A program made the translations under genes and the position numbers. Positions 1-5,633 of a stretch of DNA of 6,844 bases are shown piece by piece. The stretch lies in the NCBI GenBank assembly GCA_023512665.1, contig JAILZC010000044.1, positions 1 through 6,844 on the forward strand, in the 5' to 3' direction. Each line of letters begins with the position of its first letter. The stretch's first letter is position 1. The DNA is from Candidatus Bipolaricaulota bacterium (GTDB taxonomy: Bacteria > Bipolaricaulota > Bipolaricaulia > RBG-16-55-9 > DRXL01). The notes below the pieces were generated by a model that searched no databases, was not told where the DNA came from, and worked only from the letters and a program-made list of their open reading frames with translations.

Positions 1-1664
1 TTTTTATCTAAAACTACACGGCATACTCCATGCGCCTTAGTCTCGAGGGCTCGGAGATGAGTATATGAGAAATGGATCGAGTGGCCCTCTTCAGGTGGCC
101 CTTGCAGGGCGACCCACTCGTGGCCGCCAGAGCCTGTGCCGTCGCGCACGAAGAATGGCGGCAGCCCCAACGCCACCGCACCGCGCTCCAAATCCTCGCG
201 CAACGGGGCTTCGGCGCCCGTAAAGTACGCGATGTTCCCCTCAACGTCTGCGTAGCCCCAATTCTGAGAGCCTACGTCAAAGTACTTGACCCCCTCGGCA
301 AACTGCTCGAGATTTTTGGCGCGGTTCCACAACCGGAACGTTCTGATCTCTTGAGTAGCGTAGAAGCCTGTGTACTGAATCGTGACGGCTTGGCCGCTCT
401 TGAGATCGAGGCTCGCCACAGGGCCGTGGCGCGGGATGATATAGGTCGTGGTCTTGGGCGCGTCCTCAAAGTTATTGGGCTGACCGTCGCCCACTTTATT
501 GACTTTGTATGTCTCTTCGATAGCGACGAGCGGCTCGAGCTTGCCCTGGTAGTTGCTGAAAAGTTTTCCGCCTTGCTCGACTACAGATTCTTGGTACATA
601 TCGGTCTCGTCGAGCGGGTTGACCGTCGCTGCCCACGCGATCCTTTCGTTATGCCCCAAGATCACATAGGGGATGCCGGGGAAGGTTGTTCCGACAACGT
701 TGATGCCGTCGGCAGACTTCTGATGGATCGCGTACCAGACGCCGGGCATGTCCAGGCCCAGATGGGGATCGTTAGCCAAGAGCGCATAGCCGCTCGCAGA
801 GTGCTTCGGGCCAATAATCCACCAATTGCTGCCGGTCTCCATCAGTTCGGCGCGCCGGAAGATCGGCGCAAAGAACTCGATCTCGCGCAACCGCTCGACG
901 AAATCTGCCAGCATCTCTAATATTGTTGGGGAGAGCTCCGGTAGCTCTGAACCCCAAGCCCCACCAGACTCTAATCTTCCTTCGGCACTGCCCATAATCG
1001 TCGCGGGATCAGCAGGCGCCGACCGGAAGAGATCCTCAAAGAAGAGCGCGTGCCCATTGAAGCCCTTCTGACTGCCGACCTCGCGATACTTAAAGTACGT
1101 GAGCACGTTGGACGCGTCTATTTCAAACGAGAGATCGAACGTCAACAGCTTCCCCATCGCTAAAGTGTCCAACACCGTCCATGGGGCGACTGTAGTGATC
1201 TCGATCTCTTGGTACTCAGGGGGAAGCTGACCGGTCTCGTTGATCTTCTGAATGTAGGCGTTGACGCCCGCTGTATAGGCTTCTAATTCAGCACGGATCT
1301 CCGGGGTGAGATTCTTTTCGCTCAGCTCGGCAGCGCGTCGGATGCCTAGGGTGCGCAGCGTGACGTCTTGAGAGAGGGCACGAGAGCCGAGCAGCTCCGC
1401 TAATGTGCCGTTGGCCGTGCGACGCAGATTGTCCATCTGCCAGAGCCGGTCGCGCGCATGGAGCCAGCCCACAACGCGATATAAGTCCAGAGCGTTCTGC
1501 GCGGAGACGTGGGGAATTCCGTACTTGTCTTGGACGACCGTGACGGGGGCGCTCAACCCTGGGATCACAACGGGGTCGAGCTTCTGAACAGTCTGAGCCA
1601 CCGGCCCCATAGAGAGGGCCGCAACGATCCCGATGACCAACACAGCGACGGCGAACTTGCGCAT
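1..1664 (-). CDS. Penicillin acylase family (Ntn) hydrolase, exported, 3' end beyond window
   Basis: The minus-strand frame starts at ATG 1664-1662 and stays open for 554 codons to the left edge, so the gene is partial; family precursors are usually about 700-850 residues. Residues 1-24 are a signal peptide (MRKF then a hydrophobic run ending in VAQ). Family motifs follow in order: DKYGIPHVSA (46-55), GWLHARDRLWQMDNLRR (66-82), APWTVLDTLA (160-169), and GSNWW with the likely autocatalytic nucleophile Ser279, the first residue of the beta subunit. Next come LANDPHLG (296-303), GHNERIAWAATVNPLDETDMYQE (337-359), HGPV (413-416) and QNWGYADVEGNIAY (467-480), where Asn468 fits the oxyanion-hole Asn. 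Known relatives are made as one chain, exported, cut into alpha and beta subunits, and hydrolyse amide bonds of acylated amines such as beta-lactams or acyl-homoserine lactones. The substrate cannot be read from sequence. Residues after about 520 fit the family poorly. Confidence 0.93.
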   Translation of the reverse strand, partial: MRKFAVAVLVIGIVAALSMGPVAQTVQKLDPVVIPGLSAPVTVVQDKYGIPHVSAQNALDLYRVVGWLHARDRLWQMDNLRRTANGTLAELLGSRALSQDVTLRTLGIRRAAELSEKNLTPEIRAELEAYTAGVNAYIQKINETGQLPPEYQEIEITTVAPWTVLDTLAMGKLLTFDLSFEIDASNVLTYFKYREVGSQKGFNGHALFFEDLFRSAPADPATIMGSAEGRLESGGAWGSELPELSPTILEMLADFVERLREIEFFAPIFRRAELMETGSNWWIIGPKHSASGYALLANDPHLGLDMPGVWYAIHQKSADGINVVGTTFPGIPYVILGHNERIAWAATVNPLDETDMYQESVVEQGGKLFSNYQGKLEPLVAIEETYKVNKVGDGQPNNFEDAPKTTTYIIPRHGPVASLDLKSGQAVTIQYTGFYATQEIRTFRLWNRAKNLEQFAEGVKYFDVGSQNWGYADVEGNIAYFTGAEAPLREDLERGAVALGLPPFFVRDGTGSGGHEWVALQGPPEEGHSIHFSYTHLRALETKAHGVCRVVLDK

Positions 1665-1669
1665 AGCAA

Positions 1670-1677
1670 CCTCCCTC
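1670..1677 (-). promoter_or_regulatory. Ribosome binding site of the acylase gene
   Basis: On the minus strand GAGGGAGG lies 5 nt before ATG 1664. This strong site supports that start, which is also where the signal peptide begins. Confidence 0.75.
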
Positions 1678-1697
1678 AAAATCTTTTCGGTGACTCA

Positions 1698-1727
1698 TTT
1701 ATAGCACGAACTCCCGTGAAAAAGCAA
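1698..1727 (-). promoter_or_regulatory. Possible promoter of the acylase gene
   Basis: The minus strand reads TATAAA (1703-1698), 5 of 6 matches to the -10 consensus. TTGCTT (1727-1722) is a weak -35 with an 18-nt spacer. Initiation near 1691 would give a leader of about 27 nt holding the ribosome binding site. The -35 is poor, so the call is tentative. Confidence 0.35.
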
Positions 1728-1737
1728 ACCGAGCCCC

Positions 1738-1767
1738 TTGCCCACCTCGTATGAGATTCAGTAAGAT
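1738..1767 (+). promoter_or_regulatory. Possible promoter of the pyrE-cutA-methyltransferase cluster
   Basis: TTGCCC (1738-1743) and TAAGAT (1762-1767) each match the sigma70 consensus at 4 of 6 positions, with an 18-nt spacer. Initiation would fall at about 1774-1778, on or just before the preferred pyrE start, giving a leaderless or nearly leaderless mRNA. No Shine-Dalgarno site is visible before either candidate ATG, which agrees with this. Confidence 0.4.
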
Positions 1768-1777
1768 ATTCTCGGCT

Positions 1778-2407
1778 ATGAACCTTGCGCAGCAGCTTTT
1801 GCAGACTCACTCGGTGCAGATTCGTCCGCAAGAGCCGTTTCGACTGACCTCGGGGCGGCTCTCGCCGGTCTATGTGGACGTGCGGCGGCTTATCTCGTTC
1901 CTGCAGATCCGCACAGAGATTATAGATTCTTTCGCGCAGATTGCACGAGAGCGCATCGGGCTCTCTCAGATTGACGTGATCGCCGGGGGCGAGACCGCCG
2001 GGATCGCGTATGCGGCGCTCTTGGCTGAGAGGCTCCAAAAACCCATGATCTATGTGCGCAAGGAGCCCAAGGGCTACGGAAAGTCCTCCCAGATCGAGGG
2101 CGTCCTAGAGCCGGGCCAGCGCGTCTTGCTCGTCGAAGATTTGGTCACTGACGGAGGGAGCAAGCTCAATTTTCAGCGCGGGATCGAGAGTGCCGGGGGC
2201 ACAGTGCATCACTGTCTCTGCGTCTTCGAGTATTTTTCCGAAGAAGCCGGGCTGCACCGCGCGCGGGATACGCTCAGAGAGCACGGGATCGAGCTGCACT
2301 CGCTCGTCACCTGGGACGACGTGCTGAGCGTCGCGCGCGCTGATAAGACCTTGAGCGATGACGAGATCGCGGTCGTCGTGCGATTTCTCGCGGAGCTCGC
2401 AGCGTAA
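1778..2407 (+). CDS. pyrE: Orotate phosphoribosyltransferase
   Basis: From ATG 1778 the product is 209 residues, a normal length. Orotate phosphoribosyltransferase joins orotate to PRPP to make orotidine 5'-monophosphate, the fifth step of pyrimidine synthesis, in the cytoplasm. Visible motifs are FRLTSGRLSPVYVDVR (21-36), AGGETAGI (69-76), the flexible catalytic loop RKEPKGYGKSSQIEG (94-108) and the PRPP-binding motif VLLVEDLVTDGGS (116-128) with Glu120-Asp121. The loop has KGYG where classical enzymes have K-x-H-G, and the PRPP loop has TDGGS rather than TTGGS; both resemble the variant I associate with alphaproteobacteria. An in-frame ATG at 1751 would add nine residues but would place coding sequence over the likely promoter, so 1778 is preferred. 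It is the first gene of a plus-strand cluster. Confidence 0.93.
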   Translation: MNLAQQLLQTHSVQIRPQEPFRLTSGRLSPVYVDVRRLISFLQIRTEIIDSFAQIARERIGLSQIDVIAGGETAGIAYAALLAERLQKPMIYVRKEPKGYGKSSQIEGVLEPGQRVLLVEDLVTDGGSKLNFQRGIESAGGTVHHCLCVFEYFSEEAGLHRARDTLREHGIELHSLVTWDDVLSVARADKTLSDDEIAVVVRFLAELAA

Positions 2408-2415
2408 GAGCTATT

Positions 2416-2748
2416 ATGGAAGAGTACGTGCACGTCGTCACAACAGTCCCAACGAAAGAGGAGGGCGAGCGGATCGCCCTAGCGCTTTTGCAGCGCCATC
2501 TTGCCGGATGCGTCCAGATCGTAGGGCCGATGACGAGTCTTTATTGGTGGCAAGGGAAGATCAAGAAATCTGAAGAATGGCTTTGTATTGTCAAGACAGA
2601 AAGGGCACTCTTCGACACCATCGAGAGAGCAATCACCGCGATGCACCCGTATAAAGTCCCAGAGATCTTGGCTATTCCCATCACCGAGGGAAGCGAAGGC
2701 TATCTTGAGTGGTTGCGGGAGCAGACTGCTGAAGCTCGTAAAAAATAG
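2416..2748 (+). CDS. cutA: CutA1-family divalent-cation tolerance protein
   Basis: This complete 110-residue protein has the full CutA signature: HLAGCVQI (28-35), SLYWWQGKI (41-49), a Glu pair at 53-54 before the IVKTE strand, and MHPYKVPEILAIPI (76-89) with a final YLEWL. CutA1 proteins are small, very stable cytoplasmic trimers with a ferredoxin-like fold similar to PII signalling proteins. They were linked to copper and other divalent-metal tolerance in E. coli, but their molecular role is still unclear. The start lies 8 nt after the pyrE stop with only a weak purine-rich site (AAGAG) before it, so translation is probably coupled to pyrE. No frame disruption or missing conserved segment is seen. 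Confidence 0.95.
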   Translation: MEEYVHVVTTVPTKEEGERIALALLQRHLAGCVQIVGPMTSLYWWQGKIKKSEEWLCIVKTERALFDTIERAITAMHPYKVPEILAIPITEGSEGYLEWLREQTAEARKK

Positions 2749-2750
2749 TA

Positions 2751-2755
2751 GAGGG
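2751..2755 (+). promoter_or_regulatory. Ribosome binding site of the methyltransferase gene
   Basis: GAGGG sits 5 nt before ATG 2761 in the 12-nt gap after cutA. It is better than the site before cutA and fixes the start. Confidence 0.65.
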
Positions 2756-2760
2756 ATTTA

Positions 2761-3384
2761 ATGAAACGCTTTCTCCAGCGGCAAGTCTTCAGCCCGCTCG
2801 TGGACTTCTCGTACATAGTGATGAGCTTGCTCTTCGCTGGAGGCTTCCCCCGCTGGTACGAGCGCCTCAATGCGTGGCACTATCGTCGTCAAGCCCAAAG
2901 CTATGATCAGAGTGTTATAGAGCTAGAAGGGGCGCGCTACGCCCAAGCGTTAGAAGCGGGACTGCAAGCCCTCTCCGTACAGCCCCAAAAAATTCTCGAC
3001 GTCAACACTGGGACGGGTTTTGTCGCCCAAAAAGTCCAAGAGCGCTTTCCGGGCGCCCAGATCGTGGCGACCGATCTGTCGGAAGCGATGCTCGCCCAAG
3101 CGCGAGCGCGCTGCCCCCAGATCGAGTTTATACGAGCTGATACGGCAAAACTCCCGTTTGAGAGCGAGAGCTTTGATCTGGTGACGCTGCACAACGGGCC
3201 GCCGCATTTTAGGGAGATGGCGCGCGTCTTGCGGTCGGGCGGTCAGATGCTGATCGCGTTCACGTCGGGGGCGCGGGTGCCGCGCGTGCTGCTGCGGCGC
3301 TGGCTCACGATGGCCCAACACTTTGGGAGAGTCGAGCTTGGCAGGGCCGGCGATGGCTTGTGGGTGATCGTCACAAAATTCTAG
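2761..3384 (+). CDS. Class I SAM-dependent methyltransferase, small, substrate unknown
   Basis: The 207-residue product has a Methyltransf_11/UbiE-like Rossmann core. Motif I is ILDVNTGTGFVA (78-89), Asp105 in IVATDLSEAM is the acidic residue expected to hold the SAM ribose, RADTAKLPFESESFDLV (125-141) holds motifs II/III, and REMARVLRSGGQMLIAF (151-167) is the usual late-core segment. Motif I has Asn82 where Gly is usual. Residues 11-28 (SPLVDFSYIVMSLLFAGG) form a hydrophobic stretch followed by RWYERLNAWHYRRQAQSYD; this could be an amphipathic lid or a membrane contact, as in some lipid or quinone methyltransferases, but that is inference. The gene starts 12 nt after cutA and is probably cotranscribed with pyrE and cutA. 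Its TAG stop directly abuts the opposing corA stop, with no room for a terminator. Confidence 0.85.
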   Translation: MKRFLQRQVFSPLVDFSYIVMSLLFAGGFPRWYERLNAWHYRRQAQSYDQSVIELEGARYAQALEAGLQALSVQPQKILDVNTGTGFVAQKVQERFPGAQIVATDLSEAMLAQARARCPQIEFIRADTAKLPFESESFDLVTLHNGPPHFREMARVLRSGGQMLIAFTSGARVPRVLLRRWLTMAQHFGRVELGRAGDGLWVIVTKF

Positions 3385-4365
3385 TTATTCGAACCAGCCA
3401 CGACGCTTGAACCACCAGAACATCCCGCCCCCGATGAGCAGCATCAGCGCCAGCACGCTGGGATACCCCCAGGGTTGACTCAGCTCGGGCATAAACTCAA
3501 AATTCATCCCATAAATACTCGCAATGAACGTTAACGGGAGGAAGATCGTGGCGATCACCGTCAGGGTTTTCATAATGTCGTTGAGCTTGTTGGAGATGAG
3601 CGCCTGGTGGATGGCCATGTCCGTAGAGATCACTTCGCGATAGGTGAAGATGAGATCGTTGATGCGCGCTAAATTGTCGTAGACATCGCGAAAGTAGACG
3701 CGCAGGCTCTTCTTAATGAATGGCAGTTCGTCCCCGGAGAGGCGACGGATCAGCTCCAACTGCGGGCTCAAGACCCGCTGGAGATAGACGATATTCTTGC
3801 GGAGCTTGGCGGCCTGTTGCAGGGCGGCCTTGTCGGGGTTGGTGAAGATCGCCTCTTCGAGCTCGTTGATCTCTTCATCGAGCCAGCTCAGGAGCTGTAA
3901 GTTGTCGTCCACCAATAAGTCAATGATCGTATGGGCTAAGTAATCCGGGCCGCGCCCGATGATGCGCGCCTCCGAGCTGTTGAGCCGCGCCAGAGTCATC
4001 TCGATGCACTCCATGCGCTCGGTGTGCACGGTGATAAGAAAATTCCTCCCCAAGAAGAGATCGAGTTCCAGGGCGCTCAAGCTCTTCTGGATGCGATCCA
4101 CGTCGGCGTCGCGCAGCACGATCATCAGGCCGTTATCGTAGGTGTCTATCTTCGGACGATACTGGGGATTGATCAAATCTTCGACGGCGAGGGGATGGAG
4201 GTTGAACAGTTCACCCATCTTTTGAATCTCGGCAGCTTCTGGTCTGGGGAAGTCGAGCCAGAAGGTCACCCCAGGCTGGCCGATCTTCGCCGCAAGATCA
4301 GGGAGGGCAATGTCGGTCAGTAAGCCCTGGCCCTCCTCATAGACGAACGTTCGCAGGGGCATCAC
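3385..4365 (-). CDS. corA: CorA-family Mg2+/Co2+ transport protein
   Basis: This is a complete protein of 325-326 residues, normal for CorA, an inner-membrane homopentameric channel for Mg2+ (also Co2+ and Ni2+). The cytoplasmic domain shows HPLAVEDLINPQYRPKID (57-74), typical of the family, then the long helix (about 155-265) that forms the funnel. Two membrane helices follow at about 266-285 and 303-318, with the signature Gly-Met-Asn at 286-288 (YGMNFEFMPEL) between them, and a basic FKRRGWF tail. The start is ambiguous: the frame opens GTG ATG at 4365-4360, and the GGAGG site (minus strand, 4369-4365) overlaps the GTG and is only 2 nt from the ATG. A clear promoter lies upstream. The stop (TAA) abuts the methyltransferase stop. 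Confidence 0.95.
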   Translation of the reverse strand: MMPLRTFVYEEGQGLLTDIALPDLAAKIGQPGVTFWLDFPRPEAAEIQKMGELFNLHPLAVEDLINPQYRPKIDTYDNGLMIVLRDADVDRIQKSLSALELDLFLGRNFLITVHTERMECIEMTLARLNSSEARIIGRGPDYLAHTIIDLLVDDNLQLLSWLDEEINELEEAIFTNPDKAALQQAAKLRKNIVYLQRVLSPQLELIRRLSGDELPFIKKSLRVYFRDVYDNLARINDLIFTYREVISTDMAIHQALISNKLNDIMKTLTVIATIFLPLTFIASIYGMNFEFMPELSQPWGYPSVLALMLLIGGGMFWWFKRRGWFE

Positions 4366-4385
4366 CTCCGCTTGCTATGGCTTAA

Positions 4386-4414
4386 AGATTAATACACAAC
4401 GAAGATTTTGTCAA
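4386..4414 (-). promoter_or_regulatory. Sigma70-type promoter of corA
   Basis: On the minus strand a perfect -35 TTGACA (4414-4409) is followed after 17 nt by TAATCT (4391-4386), a weaker -10. Initiation near 4379 would give a leader of about 15 nt, too short for an Mg2+ riboswitch, so no M-box-type control is suggested. Confidence 0.65.
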
Positions 4415-4435
4415 CATCGCGCTCTGAGCGTTTCT

Positions 4436-4491
4436 ATTGGCTTTCGTCTTTGAGATGTATTTCTTCTTTCTCCCAAAAGCCGGAAGCCAAT
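4436..4491. repeat. 11-bp inverted repeat, one mismatch, overlapping the hairpin
   Basis: ATTGGCTTTCG (4436-4446) is the inverse of CGGAAGCCAAT (4481-4491) at 10 of 11 positions, and the mismatch can be a G-U pair in plus-strand RNA. The right arm shares bases with the terminator-like hairpin at 4479-4497, so the two structures would be mutually exclusive. Confidence 0.45.
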
Positions 4492-4504
4492 TGCGGCGTT
4501 TTTA
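4474..4504. terminator. Terminator-like hairpin, possibly bidirectional, between recombinase and corA
   Basis: GCCGGAA (4479-4485) pairs with TTGCGGC (4491-4497) at six of seven positions around a 5-nt loop. On the plus strand it is followed by GTTTTTAT; on the minus strand by TTTTGG. It could therefore stop minus-strand recombinase transcripts before corA, and any plus-strand antisense transcription out of corA. The G-G mismatch in the stem weakens it. Confidence 0.5.
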
Positions 4505-4528
4505 TACGGTCTTCTGAGGTCGAACAAT

Positions 4529-4552
4529 GTCCGTTAAGAAAACTTAACGGAC
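4529..4552. repeat. Perfect 10-bp palindrome next to the recombinase stop codon
   Basis: GTCCGTTAAG (4529-4538) and CTTAACGGAC (4543-4552) are exact reverse complements around AAAA, and the right arm touches the recombinase stop codon (4553-4555). Neither side has a T-tract, so it is not a standard intrinsic terminator. Read as 9-bp arms around a 6-bp centre (GAAAAC), it has the geometry of a Xer/dif-type core site. It could equally be an mRNA 3'-end stabiliser or part of a compound terminator with the hairpin 32 nt further on. Confidence 0.7.
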
Positions 4553-5458
4553 TTAGATCGAAATCTTATCTTCCGTAGGCGATTCTAAGCGATCGTGCTC
4601 GTGAAAGTAGACCCGCGTCGTCTCAATCGAGCGGTGCCGTGCCGCGATCTGGGCCTCGATGATCGAAGCGCCGCTCTGGATCGCAAGCGTCACGAAGCTA
4701 TGGCGGAGGCTGTGCGGCGAGATCTTCTTGTTCTTCAGCCCGGCCTTGATGAGATAGCTATTGATAATACGGTTGACTTGGCGGGTGGTGAGCCGTCCGC
4801 CCTTGTTGCGCGCCCGCACCCCTATAAATAACGGCTCGGAGGGCTTGGCCCCGCCGCGCGCTGCCAGCCAGTCTTCCAGTGCTTGCACCGTCGGCTCCGC
4901 GAGCACGACGAACTCGTCGCGCTCATCGCGGCCCTTCCCCCAGATTCTCAAGATCTGCCGCCCACGACGGTTTTCAATGTCCCCGACGTTGGCCCGCACG
5001 ACCTCGATGACTCTGAGGCCGTTGCGGGCCATTAGGTTCATCATGGCGAAGTCGCGCTTGCCCATGAGCGTGGCGCGGTCTACGGAGTTGAAGAGCTTGC
5101 GCAGGCCCTCGCGCGAGATGTCTTGGCGCAAGTGTCCGCGCGGCCGCCGAACCCCCTTGACGTTCTCTATCGGGTTTTCGGGATAGAACCCCTCGGCGAC
5201 GCAGTACTGAAAGAATCGTCTCAGCGCGACAAGATACGTCGCCACAGTATTCGCCGCGCGACACTGCCGGAGCCACTCTTTGTAGAGCTTGATCTCGCTC
5301 TGCGTGACCAAAGCTTCAGGAGGTTTGCCGTTGCGCCAGTTGAGAAAATTCTTCAGCCCCTCGCGATAGGTGCGCGTGGATGCGGGATTGACGTCGAGAG
5401 AACCGATGAAAGATTCGATCAGTTCTGACAAACTGTGCATTTGCCTCATCCGAGTCAT
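4553..5458 (-). CDS. Xer-like site-specific tyrosine recombinase
   Basis: The 301-residue protein starts at ATG 5458-5456, 5 nt after GAGGGGG; its length is close to XerC/XerD (about 300). Residues 8-95 form the SAM-like core-binding domain and 110-301 the catalytic domain. All six active-site residues are present: Arg149 (NGLRVIEV), Lys175 (WGKGRDER), His249 and Arg252 (SPHSLRHSF), His275 (ARHRSIETT) and the nucleophile Tyr284 (TRVYFHEH). Such enzymes cut and rejoin DNA at paired inverted sites to resolve dimers, integrate elements or invert segments. The segment before His275 is AAR instead of the usual LG. No phage, IS or second recombinase gene is nearby, so it may be a single-Xer chromosomal enzyme or a remnant integrase. 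A longer frame reaching 5938 is open upstream but runs over the divergent gene and is not used. Confidence 0.93.
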   Translation of the reverse strand: MTRMRQMHSLSELIESFIGSLDVNPASTRTYREGLKNFLNWRNGKPPEALVTQSEIKLYKEWLRQCRAANTVATYLVALRRFFQYCVAEGFYPENPIENVKGVRRPRGHLRQDISREGLRKLFNSVDRATLMGKRDFAMMNLMARNGLRVIEVVRANVGDIENRRGRQILRIWGKGRDERDEFVVLAEPTVQALEDWLAARGGAKPSEPLFIGVRARNKGGRLTTRQVNRIINSYLIKAGLKNKKISPHSLRHSFVTLAIQSGASIIEAQIAARHRSIETTRVYFHEHDRLESPTEDKISI

Positions 5459-5463
5459 GGTCG

Positions 5464-5495
5464 CCCCCTCTGATGCCGTATTATACCAGAGGGGG
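5464..5495. promoter_or_regulatory. Operator-like 9-bp dyad around the recombinase -10 box
   Basis: CCCCCTCTG (5464-5472) and CAGAGGGGG (5487-5495) are perfect inverted repeats separated by 14 bp, and the -10 box lies inside the spacer. The left arm also supplies the recombinase ribosome binding site. A related element, CCCCCTCCTG, recurs at 5515-5524. The placement suits a repressor site, perhaps autoregulatory, but the binding protein is unknown. Confidence 0.5.
5480..5488 (-). promoter_or_regulatory. Extended -10 promoter of the recombinase gene
   Basis: The minus strand reads TGGTATAAT: a perfect TATAAT (5485-5480) with the TG extension. No convincing -35 is present, as is common with extended -10 promoters. 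Initiation near 5473 gives a leader of about 15 nt carrying GAGGGGG 5 nt before the ATG. Confidence 0.7.
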
Positions 5496-5555
5496 GTGGG
5501 GCGTGCGCAAGTTGCCCCCTCCTGCGGTGCCCAACGTCCGCATGTAAGAAAGTCT

Positions 5556-5584
5556 TTGTCCTTGGGCGTGATCGGGGCTACTAT
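5556..5584 (+). promoter_or_regulatory. Possible promoter of the coiled-coil gene
   Basis: TTGTCC (5556-5561) and TACTAT (5579-5584) each match 4 of 6 consensus positions with a 17-nt spacer. They point away from the recombinase promoter in the same 175-bp divergent gap. Initiation near 5591 would fall at the first of two TAGACTAA repeats. Confidence 0.4.
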
Positions 5585-5610
5585 TAGACTAAAGCACACG
5601 AGTAGACTAA
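5585..5610 (+). repeat. Direct repeat TAGACTAA x2
   Basis: TAGACTAA occurs at 5585-5592 and 5603-5610, 18 bp apart start to start, just downstream of the -10 candidate. This could be a tandem regulator site in the early leader, or chance in a short AT-rich stretch. Confidence 0.4.
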
Positions 5611-5615
5611 TTATG

Positions 5616-5622
5616 AAGGAGG
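5616..5622 (+). promoter_or_regulatory. Ribosome binding site of the coiled-coil gene
   Basis: AAGGAGG lies 11 nt before ATG 5634, slightly long but strong. The earlier in-frame ATG at 5613 overlaps this site and has no site of its own, so 5634, where the signal peptide begins, is the preferred start. Confidence 0.6.
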
Positions 5623-5633
5623 ACGAACCGACG

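Noticed and set aside
72..920. 282-codon plus-strand reading frame
   Set aside because: It lies antisense to the acylase, whose frame carries the complete motif set. The plus product shows no recognisable domain.
1706..1720. CACG/CGTG inverted repeat in the acylase-pyrE gap
   Set aside because: The arms are only 4 bp with a 6-nt spacer, which is common by chance.
5488..5503. G-quadruplex in the G-rich stretch
   Set aside because: There are only two long G-runs; a three-layer quadruplex is not supported. The dyad symmetry explains the stretch better.
5536..5552. Second copy of the palindrome upstream of the recombinase (GTCCG...TAAGAAA)
   Set aside because: It matches only one arm loosely, with a 2-nt insertion and no inverted partner, so it is not a convincing second recombination site.
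5370..5633. Upstream extension of the coiled-coil protein to 357 residues
   Set aside because: It would bury the signal peptide inside the protein and overlap the recombinase. A strong AAGGAGG precedes ATG 5634.
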